Below, piece after piece: positions 22,930-36,020 of a DNA stretch of 64,000 nt. A program made the position numbers and the translations under genes. The notes beneath the pieces are model-generated. The model was not told the DNA's origin. It saw nothing but the letters and a program-made list of their open reading frames with translations, and searched no databases. Source of the stretch: Lepidurus packardi (lineage: Eukaryota > Arthropoda > Branchiopoda > Notostraca > Triopsidae); assembly GCA_023053545.1 (NCBI GenBank), contig JAKZAN010000001.1, forward strand, positions 11,920,024-11,984,023, written 5' to 3'. Within the stretch, counting starts at the first letter, position 1; each line of letters starts with the position of its first letter.

Positions 22930-24502
22930 CTTCCTGTGGAAGTCAACACGACTTACAATCGTCTCTCTCTGAACTGATCTACGTTAGACGCAAGATAGAG
23001 GTTTACGTTTAGTAATTGTAGCAGCTGTTGTTGCCCTCTTGTTTCCATGGAAGGAAACCCATCAATAAGGATCTCTTTAGATAACGGTTTCTTTCAGAGC
23101 CATAACAACATCAGAAAGATAACAATTAAGCCCGGCATTTGTTCTTGAGAGTGGCGTTGATCTAAAGGTCCTCTGAACAATAAACTGACTTAAATTTTCT
23201 CGTAAATCATGAAACTGAATTAAACAATTAAAAATAATTGAACAAATTAAAGAGAAACTGAAACGTAAACTTTACAGTTTTTTTTTTCTTTTTAGAAATT
23301 TGTTGCCGCATAAAAGCTCAAGCTTTGTTAGATTGTAAAGCGCGCTTAACGACGTTATAAGTAAAAAAAATAGTTAGGAAACTTTATATCATGTTATTTT
23401 GTTTATAAACTTGGATCTTTTCTTGAACTGGTTTATCAAGTTTTGGAATATCAAATGTGCACTGGGTGTCAACATATTCCATATAGAAGTACATAGAATA
23501 CATTTAAGAATACAACCTTTTCTTTGCCGTAACAAAGTTCAACACAACAACTAAAAATCTACTTCTGTACAGAATATGAATCTTAGATTTTTGCCTTGAC
23601 TTTTTTCTTTCCTCATTTTTTTCTCGCCGTTATTTTTCAAACTTTACAAATCCTACATACACTTGTCTTATCATATTCAACCCACTCCCCTCCCCCTTCT
23701 GTAGACTTTCCATATCAGCAGTTCACTTCCAGGAATACCAGATAAAAGTTCAAGTCCTTATGTCCTCTAAACGCATATTTCTTATGTTATAGATATTGCT
23801 GCTTTTTCCTAGCGTTCGTCACAGTTTCTGGAGGAAATCCTATACAATTTCAAAAGATGAGTCGTGCTTTACTATCAAAACTTAACACTGTTCCTAATGG
23901 TAGGTAATTCGACTGAAATCCTAAACACTTCACCTAGCGGCGGCTTTAAACACCAACCTAATCCGCTCCGTTAACTGCGATCTTGAGCGATCCCGCTCCA
24001 GGGAACCCGCTCTTCGTTGAGGATACTAAGGAAGCCGCTGCATAGGTAAAGCTACCCTCTCTGCTCGGTTAGGAAGGGAGCGGTTCGGTTCCGGCGAGTG
24101 AAGTAGCGGTCCCGGTTTTGCTGAATACGGATACAGAACACAGAATGAAGTTAAACCTTTTTCATACAGAGTGCTTAAAAGCCGTTCGGTTTGGCACGTA
24201 AGAGAGCGGCTCTGATCGGTTCGGTTTTTGAAACCACACTACCCGCTGGGCTCGGTTAGGAAGAGAACGTTTTGGTTCCGTTACGTGAAGCAGCGGTCCC
24301 TGGTTAGATAGGGATATAGCGCTTTTAGAAGCCGTTCGGTTTGGCAAGTAAGGGAATGGGTTCGGTTCGCCTAGGAAGTGAGCGGTTCCGAGCTACCGCC
24401 AGGATAGCTGAGGCAAGGGGTATTTGGACCCCAGCCGAATTAGCTACCACTAGTTTTTACATCCAAAACTGCACTTCGAAATGTTATTAAAAACAAACTT
24501 AC
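22930..24502. other. Spacer between GH31 5' end and the PTP-PEST gene
   Basis: Contains the GH31 promoter side, AT-rich sequence, and a GC-richer duplicated block near 24.06-24.39 kb. A possible last PTP-PEST exon lies at 23875-23912 on the minus strand. After a TTTCAG acceptor it supplies 2 nt to complete the codon, then ELPTIRNSVKF and TGA. It keeps the frame and would bring the protein to 1222 aa, but it is too short to recognise. Confidence 0.35.
24064..24386. repeat. Diverged two-copy repeat rich in CGGTTCGGTT
   Basis: CTCGGTTAGGAAG at 24064 and 24252 is followed in both copies by a GTTC/GGTTCCG block, GTGAAG(T/C)AGCGGTCCC, and later AGCCGTTCGGTTTGGCA(C/A)GTAAG. The second copy is shortened by about 40 bp. 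No family is recognised. Confidence 0.6.
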
Positions 24503-27500
24503 CAACAGGTTGACGAGGTTTCTCACTCCTCGTTCGTTCAAGCCTTGTTCGTTCACTATTCTCAGCATCGGAAGCATTCTTGGAGCTTGTTCCTGTTTCT
24601 AACGCGTCTCCCAATTGTACAAACTTTGTCTTGAGACTCTGCGCCCTGGCATGGAACTTGCCTAAGGCTTTACTCAGGGCTTTGTTCGCCAAAGGCGACC
24701 CTGTCCATACTTCAGCCCCAGGCCTTGGTCCTTCGGTGAGATTAATAGAAGCTGCGATTGCATCTATATCGACTCCTACCGGCGTTGAACTAAAACTAGT
24801 ACCTGTGGCTGCCACTGTAGATACCCCACTCCCGTTTTCTGAAACAACACAAACTTATTTTCCGAGAACGGGACTCTTGCTAGACACTTACCTTTCGAAC
24901 ACTTGAACTCGCCTTCTAGTGGTAAGCTTCCCAAGCTGGAAATCCTCTTGACTCCTCTAGGTGGCGCGATAGGCGGCCTGGAAATATCTACCACCAATCG
25001 CTTACACGGCGGATCTGGCGGAGCTTGATACTTGGGCGGTTCCCTTCGTGCCTTTCTGTTGTTTTCATTGGAGGTAGAGCCACTTTCAGTTGGTAAAGTG
25101 ACATACAAGGTGGCCGGTGTCGCCGCCAAACTTTTCTTTTTGTTGACTACCTCCGTTTTGAAATTACCATCTATCGGCGATGGATAGAAATAAGATGACA
25201 TGACCTTCTTCCCGGTAGCAGGCGACTTAAGGGTGAGGGGAACCTTGTTCGAAGACTGTTCGGCCCGCATAGGCGGTTGTGGGTAGTTAACATACGGCGG
25301 TTTGCGAACCGCGGCTGGTGACGACACAGCCGATTGCTTCTTGATCTTGGCATAGTCGTCCCTAGTGCGCGTTACCGGATCCGCGACTTTCAACTCACTC
25401 AAGAGATGGCTAATCTCCCCGGACTTCTGTACAAAGATGGCTTCCTTGTTCACCAACTTGGAGTAGTCTAGATTCCGCGCTTCGGTTAGCTGCGCTTGGG
25501 AAACAGGTTGTGCGTTCGAGACCTGGATTCCGCGCTTAACGGACGGAAGATTCACATAAACCGGCTCCATGGCCACCGGTGCAGGTGCGTTACTGTCCAC
25601 CTCATCTTCTTCATGTTCTCCTCCTTCTTCCTGGCTTTGTTCCATCGCTGCCTTGCCGCTCAGCCAGATGGCTTCGTAGTCGTTCGCGTTCTTGGTCTTG
25701 ACAGGCGACGGTTGACTTTCCAACGTTTTATCCGACGACCCTACCAATACTGCTTGTTTAAAGCTATCCCGTCGCTGGCGCTGCCTTCCTTCCGCCGGAT
25801 TAGCTCCTCCTACCAACTTGGCCAGCCTTTCCTGCGCATCCCGTGCCAATTGCGCGAAATCCGGCGCCGATTCCATGGTAACAGCATGAACTTTGGCCGG
25901 ACTGCTCAGGGGCGACTTTTTCTTCTCGTTGATTAACCATTTGGCGGGTAACGGTGAGTCATCCGCCAAATACGCCTGACAGTTCTTTAGTACTTGCCGC
26001 GCGTCATCGTCCAGCGCACTCGGAACGCGTTGAGAAGTACTATGGGTGGCTTGGGAGCGTTTTAAAAGCGGCACATTCGAGTACAGGGACGCGCTACCAC
26101 TAGATGGCGGTGATATCGCGCTCACGTACTGCGGAATGGGTCGTAAATCCTTAACCGGCGCCGACTCCGCCTTAAAGATCGGCACCGCCTTCGCTTCCGT
26201 TCGCTGAACTTCGCAAGACTCTTTAGAATCTTCGATTTTCAGTACCCGGTCCAACGACCCACACGTACCCGACCACATGGACTCCTTATAGTCCACCAAA
26301 TCGGATTTTGCCTCCGGTTTCACGTACTTACTCTCCCTGCCTCGATCCAAGCTGCTAATCACCAAGTTCTTACCGGAATTTACACACTTAGTCGCAAGAT
26401 TCCGCGGTTTGGACGAGGAAGGTTCGCGACTAACGTACGCGAAGGACGGTGGGGTGATAACCTCCACTTCGGCAGGTTCTACCATTTTTTTCCGCTGTTC
26501 CAGATCGAAATCCCGGTACACCTTCATGGATTTGCTGCGTTTGATCGGTAGAATCGGTTTTTCCTCCCCGGAATGTGTCACTTCCGCTTCCAAGTCCGCG
26601 TGGAACTCGGAGGCAAGCGACAGTTTCGGCGGATGGCAGAATTCCTTGAACTCAATGATCTTTAAACCGTCTTTGCTGCCTTTCAAGTGCTCCTCCCGGA
26701 GCCGGAAGGAATTGGCCTTCTTAATCGAGCTCTTTTTGGTCGCTTTCTTCTCCGGAGATGAGGAATTCCGCGGTTCTGAGGAGGATTTCTCGAACAGGGC
26801 TTTCAGCTTGAGAATACTCGGTCGCCGGATCAAACTGGACTTAGCAGCGATGGACAAAACGGATTCTTTCCCATCAGAAGACTCTTTGAGCGTCCGATTT
26901 CGGTTCACGTCCATTTCTGGACTCGGATTCCGCTCTACGCTCACTTCCGGGACAGGAACCGGGGCTAGGATCGGTTTAGGAGGCATAATAGCGAGATGAG
27001 GCTTGGGTTTCGGGAGATTACTTTGATTGGCGAGCGTGGCGTGCAGTTGAACGACTGGCCAAGGCAAATTCTCGGAATCCGTGTCCTCGCAGACGTCATC
27101 TTGCTCGCTCACTTCAAACACCATCGATTCTATCCCTTTTTACACATAAAAAAAGATGGAAGAAACGTTAAAATCGACGATTAGCTCCAGAAAAACTAAA
27201 ATAAATCCCAAAAATACCGGTTTCTTGGTTTTGGATGAAGATCGTTTCGTAATTGGGGTCAATTTTCTGGACAGGGGTGATCAAAGGTCTTCCGTGAAGG
27301 TCAAGGTTCTCGTACGGATGCGCATCGATCATTTTCAACTGATCTAAAAACAGTTCTCTCACAGCCCGATGTACTAGAATGTACTGTTCTTTGGTTTGCA
27401 CCATTGCAATCCGTTGCTTACGCATATCGCTAATCAACGTATAGAGGCTGAAGTCCACATTCAATTTCTAATAACGGAAAACAAAGCCATTAAGACATTT

Positions 27501-28708
27501 TTTTTTTAATTTTTATTTCTTTTTCTAAGAATTTTTGGATAATTTTACCCCTGCTCGAAGCAATCCCCAGACGTAATCAATCGCACATATAGTGCCGGTT
27601 CGCCCACAACCTGCTGAACAATGTACCAGCAAAGGTAACGTCTCGGAAACTTGACAATCCCTAATTAAGCGAACCATATCCAATAATGGACGGACTAACG
27701 TAGGAACGCCATGATCGGGCCATGCGCAGTAGTGAAACTGTATGACGGTCCGCGTAACTAGAGAGAAACGAGTCAATTTCATGGGTTTTATTCAATTAAT
27801 GTTTTAAAGGATCTGGTTTTCTACTTATTTTTTCGATAAAAAAATCATGTTAAACACAATTTACGAGAGAAGTATTTGTCATTGTTATTATTTTATTATT
27901 ATTTTACCTAATTCGCTTTCATTATTAGGATAAGTTAACTCAAGGGTTCTTAGGCGGAAATCTGGACACACTGTCCTGGCTTTTAGGAGGCGAATGGTGT
28001 AAGGACCAGAGAGTTTGACTTCATCTTCCTTTTCCAGCCAATAATTCTCGCATTTGTGCTAAAAAAGGTTTTAATGAGGTTTGCCTTCCTGAAAAGGGAG
28101 ACAAGAATGAAATACTTTGCCGGATTCCTCTTCATTGCATGCCATGATGATAATCTGCACTTCACATTCCACTACCATGCGCCAAAAGTCTGTGACGGTA
28201 TTGGCTAAAGGTCCTTGACTGGCAATATACGCTGGGGAACCGCTTGCTCCACGAATATAGTTAGCGTTGATGTAGTTACTGCCTGGAACGCCCGGAAATT
28301 CTGATATGCTAACTCGCGTGCTGTCAACTGTGAATGAAAAATGTTTCGCGTGTCGGTTTATTAAAGCGACAAGAAGGCTTGAGAGATATTGGATTACATG
28401 GCAGTATATCCTTGTAGCGGTTTTTTCTTCGGTTCACTTCCTTTTCGCCTTCTTTGCATGAGTAATCAGGTAAGCCTTTAAGACTCTCGCTGAGGAGCTT
28501 AAGGTCCTAACGATTATAAAAAAGAATATAAAGAAATTGAATTTAATAGAAATTTTTAAATGGCAAATGTTGTTCTTTTTACTTGGAATTCACGTTCATA
28601 CTGGTCGTCCCCTTCATTCTTCTTGGCTTCCAGTGTTTCAACATGGTTTAGGAAGTTCTGCAGTATGATTTTTAAGGGTACACATTCGTCATAAGATGAG
28701 ACTTTCAT
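24503..28708 (-). CDS. PTP-PEST-type non-receptor protein tyrosine phosphatase (3' end unresolved)
   Basis: Eight exons are supported: 28583-28708, 28398-28506, 28116-28327, 27908-28058, 27549-27757, 27218-27467, 24892-27129 and 24503-24838, giving about 1210 aa before a final exon. The catalytic domain occupies residues 1 to about 330. It has NRYKDILPFD, YINANYI, the WPDHG loop with its general-acid Asp, the P-loop HCSAGCGRTG (Cys nucleophile, Arg) and the Q-loop VQTKEQY. HCSAGCGRTGTICAIDY and the N-terminal helix place it with PTPN12/PTPN18/PTPN22 rather than receptor PTPs. The long tail, mostly one exon, is disordered. It is rich in Pro, Ser and Lys, has an RPPIAPPRG SH3-type motif and several YxN motifs. 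Family members dephosphorylate p130Cas, paxillin or Src-family substrates in adhesion and immune signalling. The donor at 24502 leads to an uncertain last exon; reading through adds only 17 residues before a stop. Confidence 0.88.
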
Positions 28709-29551
28709 GGTGCTGTGATAGGAAAGTTTGCTTTAGTCTTTATTTCAATGCGCTAATCCTAAATATGCGAGCTTTGCAATTGCAATGCCACATTCCTAAG
28801 GGTTTCTGCGCGCACTCGTCAAGGCCGCTAGGATTCCACACAATTTAACTCACTTTGGACAGCAAATCACAAGATAGAAATAACTCAATGGACCTCGACT
28901 GTATAAAACAAAGTATCCGTAGTGAATGAAATAAACACACAGTCTCACAACAGGTCGAATTTACCAACATTACGAATTGGGTTCAAAACCATAACAAGAC
29001 CGACGGCCACCATTTTAATCCGCTGTTGTTCTACTGGAATCTAAGCCGCGAACCGACCTTCCTTTTCCATTATCGCTTGGAAATAAAAAAAAAAACATTC
29101 TCTTAAACATTTGTTCAAATTCTAAAATTTCTTAATACATTTTAGCTTTATAATGTTGTAAAATACATATCTTATTTTAATATCACAAATAACTACATAT
29201 TGTATTTACTGTATATTGTACTACTTAAATTATGTATATTTCATTTTTCCAAGGAATAGAAACATTGTCTTAAACATTCGTTCAAACTCTGCTACTTTTA
29301 ATACTTGTTCGCCTTAATGCCTTAAAAATTAATATAATTTCTTGATTTACTATGAAATAAACTAAATTAATCGTAATTTATAGGAAGGGAAAAGCAAAAA
29401 CTAAATCGCGAATGTCAACGAATGCTGTCAAGCATTTCTTAAGCAAGTGCTGTCACCTATTGAGCGCTACATACACTTCATAGTGCAATTCCCGAACCCC
29501 CGCTTGCCCACTCCCAGTTTACGTGCGAGCCGCTTGTCAACAGTTTAAAAA
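28709..29551. other. Shared 5' region between divergent PTP-PEST and HCF
   Basis: A divergent intergenic region of about 840 bp, AT-rich in its HCF-proximal half. It must contain both promoters and 5' UTRs. No TATA box is convincing on either side. A YY1-like GGCCACCATTTT lies near 29007. Confidence 0.45.
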
Positions 29552-32500
29552 ATGGGTTCCGTGGTAAAATGGAAAAGAATCGCTAGTATAACTGGGACTG
29601 CACCTCGCCCTCGTCATGGACATCGTGCTGTTTCAATCAAAGATTTAATGGTAGTTTTTGGTGGTGGCAATGAAGGCATTGTGGATGAATTACACGTTTA
29701 TAACTCGAGTAAGTTTTCGCGCATCTGTTTACTTTGTCTAGCTTGTCATTCACATGTATCAGGGTTAAAACAAGCCTTCCTTAACCTTTACCCTAACTCT
29801 TTCATTCAGTCGTTTTCAGTTCATACGTTTTCAACATCAAAACCAATGTGTTCACTAATACTAGCGGTCAAATTCATATTTCACGGGCAGTATTTACAGA
29901 GCGCTCCTTTGGTTCCAAGATGGCGGCCTCCGCCACCTAAACAGAAGGCTTCAGTTTTTCCCGCGTTTTCTACCATCAGTTGTCATCGTAGACCGTTCAT
30001 TTAAATTTTCTGTAATAGTCAGAAGATAATCTTGTTATTATCATTAAGTACATTGGTCTCTAAAGTGTGAGGAATTCAACAATGAACAAGAATCGAGACT
30101 GGCGCCCGAAAAAACAATGTTTACAGCGTATCCAGCCCAAGCTTTCCGAAAACCTGGCTAGGGAGCCAAAAGGGATTTTCGCTCAAGCATGTACTGGATC
30201 ACAAAAACCTGTCTGGCCCGGCGGGATCTTGCAAGCTTAGAACGCTTTCACTTCCTTTTTTCCATTTAAACGATTAATAGATTCTGCTAAAACTATCCTA
30301 AAACTCATTTCCTGCTGATTCATTTTGATTTATGTAATTTATTTTTTATTTTATTTGTTTGTAGCTACAAATGTATGGTTTTCGCCTCCTGCCAAGGGCG
30401 ATATACCGCCAGGATGTGCAGCTTTCGGATTCGTATCGGATGGTACCCGACTTTTGGTGTTTGGAGGCATGGTGGAGTATGGGAAGTACTCAAATGAGCT
30501 CTACGAATTACAGGTAAATTAGCAAAAATAATATAAGTGGCCCAAAATTGAATTGGAATTAAATTTCGACCAAATTTCCATATTAAAGTATAAATTAAAA
30601 AGAAAATTACTATAAAATTTTCCGTTTTGGCTTAGGCGAGTCGTTGGGAATGGAGAAGACTTCGCGTACGTGCTCCAGAGAATGGACCGCCCCCTTGCCC
30701 TCGCTTGGGACACAGTTTTACGCTCATTGGGAACAAAGCGTACTTGTTTGGCGGCTTAGCGAATGAGAGCGAGGATCCCAAGACGAATATCCCTAAATAT
30801 CTTAACGATTTATACACTCTAAACTTACATCCATCTGGTACGAAGGAGTATTGGGAAATTCCGCGAACATATGGCGAACCTCCGCCTCCTCGTGAATCTC
30901 ATTCCGCGGTGGCCTATGGTGGCGTCGGAAGCAAAGGATGGCGATTGATCATCTATGGAGGCATGAGCGGCTCTCGTTTAGGGGACTTGTACATCCTTGA
31001 AATAGGTATAATTCCCACTTAGTCTTTATAATTTAAAAAACTTAAATAAAGAGAAAAGATTTCATGTTACCATTTTTGGCGGGATTTGTGCTTGCTTCAG
31101 ATTCTTCAACATGGATGAAGCCGATGATTCACGGAATCCCTCCATTGCCAAGATCTTTGCATTCAGCTAATTTGGTGGGACATAAGATGTTCGTTTTTGG
31201 AGGCTGGGTGCCCATGTTAGCTGATGACGTCAAAATGGAAGTTCACGAGAAAGAATGGAAGTGTACCAATACACTTGCATGTTTGAATTTAGGTAATTTC
31301 GGCAAACTACTTCAGAGTCTTCGAATCATTTAAAGTTTAAACTATGATTATTTTCTAATTAATCCTTTAGGTAGCAAATCATTCAGACTTTCATTAAATA
31401 CGATTTATTCACTACTTCCAATCAGATTTTTCCGTACTTTCAGTCAAAAATCCTTTTACTATATATGTAAAGGTAATTAAGCTTTGGAAACTTCGTATTT
31501 TTAAGAATATTCAAGAAAATTAAAAATTTTTAAAAAATAAGAAAATTTTTAAAAATTCGAGGATTAAGAATTGATTATTTGAAGGTTTATGCGTACTCAT
31601 TAATTAAGATTTCTTGAATTTAACTGATTTATTTATTTTTTTAGATTTTTTTAAATTTATTTATTAAATATTTCTAATCATACTGTCTTGTTTTTTCGTT
31701 AGAATCCATGTCCTGGGAACCTTTAACTATGGAAGTGTATGAAGAATCCATGCCACGCGCACGCGCAGGCCATTCTGCAGTTGCCATTAACTCGCGTTTG
31801 TTCATTTGGTCGGGTCGTGATGGCTACCGGAAAGCTTGGAATAACCAAGTAACTTGCCCTTTTATTTTCAATTTCAATTCATTCATCCTTATTTAGAAAA
31901 GTAGAACAAAAAATAGCTAAATTCATTCATTATTCCATTTATTTATGAAACTGACTAAATTAATATGAAATAACTGAATAGTAAATATTAAATAATAAAT
32001 AAACTACTGACTAAATTTGACTCTCGTTCGTTTAGGTATGCTGTAAAGATCTATGGTACCTGGAAACCGAAAAACCAGCTGCTCCAATTCGCGTTCAATT
32101 GGTCCGCGCTTCCACCAACTCGTTAGAAGTGAGTTGGTCTTCCGTGGCTGCAGCAGATGCATACCTTTTGCAAGTCCAGAAATACGAAATGCCACCTACG
32201 CCTCCAACTCCTACTCCCGCTCCTGAAACTCGTAAATTTCCATATAATTTCTTAAATTTGACATTTAATTAAAAATACGTATTTTTTTTTGTGTTTTTAG
32301 CTGCGGCTCCTTTGACTGCTCCATCGCCTATGAAAGCTCTAACACCTGTAATGCGACCAATGACCCCAGGCGCGCCTGGAAACTTCGTTCGGCTACGTAC
32401 CCCAGTAACAGCTATTCGCAATGCCGGTCCACGCACTCCAGGCCAAGTTAATATGTCTGGCATTCAAGCGTTGGCTGTCGCAGCGAGTGGCGCACAGCGT

Positions 32501-35500
32501 TTGCCCAGTCCAGGCAATCAAACCATACGGGTTATGTCCCAACAAGGCCTGAGAGGCGCGACTCCTGTTACTGGCGCCACAGCTGGCCAAACTATCCGTT
32601 TGTCGACCAGTACAGGAGCCACTATTCTGAAAACCGGTACCACTTTACAGAGTTTACAAGCTTTGCAAGCGTCTGGCAAGCAAATCATCCTCCAAAAGCC
32701 TGGAGGTGGCGGTGGGGCGGGGCAGCCCCAAATTGTCACGTTGGTCAAGACTAGCCAAGGCGTAACTATGGCAACAGTACGTAATTTTCGCTTTTTTCTA
32801 TTTTTTTTTCGCTTTTTTCTAATTTTTTTTTCGCTTTTTCTAATTTTTTTCGCTTTTTTAATAAAAATTTTTTCATACAATTTCATTTTTTCATTTATTT
32901 AATTATTTTTACGTAGATTTAACGTGATGAATTAAATTAATATAATTAATTTAACGTAATTAATATCGTAGTTAATTAACGGCTTAATTGCTGTAATCTT
33001 CTTTTGGGGTGAATTTTAGGTGCCTAAGATGGTCCAAGGTGGTCAATTGCCAAAAGGTTTGCCTCAAGGTGCAACTATTGTTAAATTGGTTGGAAGTCAA
33101 GCTGCTGCAGGTGACTAAAACAATAAAATCTTAAATAAATCCTATTATTTATGGAAAAAAAATCTTTTTCTTTTTTAAAGCGAAAGCTGGAACTGTATTG
33201 ACAACGTCAACTGCAGGAGGCGTTCAGTCGCCAGAAGTTTCTAAAGTGTTATCAGCAATGAAATCCGGTGGAACCGTCACGACACAGACGATTGGCGGCA
33301 AGCAGACGATTGTGATTTCGCGGCCAGCAGGAGGCGGGGCTAATATCATGAAAACGGCAGGGGGACAACAAGTGATTGTGGTTTCTTCCACGGGTGGCTT
33401 GAAAACGATGCAAGCGCTCTCAACAGCCCAAGCAGGCTTCACTGGCACCCAAACCGTGTCTTCCCTGGGTTCCAAGATGATTGTAGTGTCAGGAGCAAAC
33501 GCTAGTGCAATGGCCGGCAAAGCTGGAATGGGCAAAACGCAGATTTTGACACTACCTGCCAACTTACAACCCGGACAACAAGTAAATTTCTGTTGTGGTT
33601 TTATTCAGTTTTTATATGTACATTTGGAATATTTCGCTTTCTTGTTCATTGAATTAAGGATACTTTGAGTAATTAAGGACTTTTTGAGTTAATTTCAGAT
33701 GATTTCATGTTGGCTTCTTTCATGTTCACTTAGTTACGGAGAGGCGTTAACTTATTGTTTATTAATTAAGAATATTTTGAGTTAATTAATGAGTTTTGGG
33801 GTTTGGTTTGTAGACTTTGATGATTGGAGGGAAACCAGTGACAGTGCAAGTATCGGCCGGAAGTGGGCCCAAGACCATGACCTTGGTATCGGCAGGGGGC
33901 GTGGTTAGAACGGCGACAGCAGTGAGCTCTGCCCCAGCACCTGTGAAAGCACTCGTTGCCCCTCCTGTAGTAGCTGCTGAACCTATTGCACAGGCGCCAT
34001 CTTTCCCGTCTGCTACCATAAGTAAAGATTATGAAAAAAAAAATAGATTTTTTATGACATTTTTGTTCTAAACCAGGTTTAACAGACGGACCGGTGACGT
34101 CAGATGCAGCATTGGCGGCTTTGGCTGCCGAAGCTGGTTTACTGGACCCGTCACCTGAAGAAGCCGCTTCTGTGAAGCCAGAACCTGCTGCTGCTCCTGC
34201 TATTACTGTCCCAGATGTTAAAACAGAAGTTCCAGTTCCTGCAACTGAACCAGCAGCTCCTGTTGAGTCGAAACCTGAGCTTAAAACGACAGCTGTAGTT
34301 GAGGAAGTCCTCCCAGCAGCAGCTGGTGCTCCTGTAGTGAAAGCTGAAACGGAAAAGGTGGCAGAAATTCCCATTTCTAAAGAAGAAGCCAAAGAGGAGA
34401 CTTCTGTACCAGCAGCTGTTGAGCCCAGAGATGAAAAAGTGGACGAGAAAATGGACGTAGATGAGATTCAGTCTGCAGAGAAAGCTACAGAAGTTGCTGA
34501 AGCAGCGGAAGCAACGGATGAACTAAAAGAAGCTGCAGAAACCACACCAGTAGGAGCCACGCCCTCTGAGCCAGTACCTAATATCACAGATATGGCCGGC
34601 AAACTCAGCGCCATGTTATCCAGTGCGGGGAAAAAGCCTGAGGAACAGCCAGAAACCACGCCCTCTAAGACTGAATCTTCGATGGAAACAGACACTACAG
34701 ACCCTTTGACGACATTAGCGTCTGCGGCGGTCAATTCCGCCCAATCGGCAGCCATAACCAGCCCTGTTCCTAACCCAGAACAAGTTCCAATAGCTCCAGC
34801 CACTCCTACGCCAACGCCTACTCCGACTCCAGTACCCACCACGCCTGCTCCTCCCACTCCCAAACCAGAGGAGCGTAAAGAAGATGATAAAGACGCCAAG
34901 AAAACATTATGGTATGATGTCGCAGTGGTTAAAACCACTACAGCGTCAGTGGCGGGCTTCTATGTACCCAAAGCAGGTCATATCGGCTTGGAATACCGCA
35001 ACGACATTGACCCAGAAACGATCATGGCCTTTGTGGAAGAACATTTCAGTAAAGTTGACCTGGTACCCGGTACGGCTTACAAATTTCGCGTAGCTGCCAT
35101 CAACGCATGTGGACGAGGATCCTGGAGTGAAGTAAATCTTTTTCTTTTTTAAAATTTTGCATTAAATGTACTCAAGTGGATAGTATTAGTTCGTTTAGTA
35201 TCGAATTAATCTATCTAGAAATGAAAATCTACTTCATTTTATCTAATTTTACTTTAAATAGAAGATAGATAGGATTACTTCGGCTGAAATCGAATTAGTC
35301 TATTTAGACATTGAAATTGGTTTTGTACAAGATACGATTGCTTGAATGGGAACTTTTTGAACTTACTTGATTTTGTGTTTTGTTTAAAAGTTCGACATGC
35401 TATTGTTTGAAATTTACCATAACTTGTGTATAATTAAGTTTCTATGGACTTGAAATCAAACTTATGTTGTTTTATTTTAGGTTTCAGCGTTCAAGACATG

Positions 35501-36020
35501 TTTGCCTGGATTTCCTGGAGCGCCTTCTGCTATTAAAATCTCTAAATCGCCTGAAGGAGCGCATCTTTCTTGGGAACCGCCTCAAAGTACGTCTGGACAG
35601 ATTACAGAGTACTCGGTTTATCTGGCGGTTAAAAGTGCGGGGAGTCAGCAAGCAGCGGCTGGTGCTGGTGCTGTTCCTCAGTTAGCGTTCGTTCGAGTAT
35701 ACTGTGGTGCGACTTCGCAATGTACGGTATCGAATGCTTCCTTAACCGCGGCACATATCGATGTGACCAACAAACCGGCAATTATCTTTCGAATTGCTGC
35801 CCGTAATGAGAAGGGATATGGACCTGCCACTCAAGTTAGGTGGTTACAAGGTAAACAAGAGACTTGGGGGGGATTTGCGTTCCGATTTTTAGTCTGTCTC
35901 TTTTCAAATGTTTGTTTAGATGCCCATACCGCACCTGCAACGCCTAAACCTGCTGTTAAACGAGTGGGAGAACCGCCCAAGACGCCTATGGTGAAGAAAG
36001 CGCGGGAAGATGGCATTTGA
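29552..36020 (+). CDS. Hcf: Host cell factor (HCF) transcriptional co-regulator
   Basis: Thirteen exons: 29552-29708, 30365-30513, 30636-31005, 31101-31292, 31703-31848, 32036-32231, 32301-32776, 33020-33110, 33181-33581, 33814-34021, 34077-35131, 35481-35850, 35920-36020. They join to 3912 nt, 1303 aa. The N-terminal 370 or so residues form the Kelch propeller with strongly conserved blocks ([80 protein letters not shown]). A basic/Gly-Thr-rich middle and an acidic Ala-Glu-Pro stretch follow. The C-terminal Fn3 pair ([39 protein letters not shown]) is the self-association module, and a Lys/Arg tail ([18 protein letters not shown]) is a likely nuclear signal. HCF tethers Set1/MLL, Sin3 and OGT complexes to DNA-binding factors through HBM tetrapeptides. 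No HCF-PRO cleavage repeats are present. The ATG at 29552 begins right before the propeller. Confidence 0.93.

Noticed and set aside
26409-26999. 196-codon plus-strand open frame opposite PTP-PEST
   Set aside because: Antisense shadow of the large PTP-PEST tail exon, with no family resemblance.
33766-34392. 208-codon minus-strand open frame opposite HCF
   Set aside because: Antisense shadow of the Ala/Pro/Val-rich HCF linker; it crosses HCF introns and exons.
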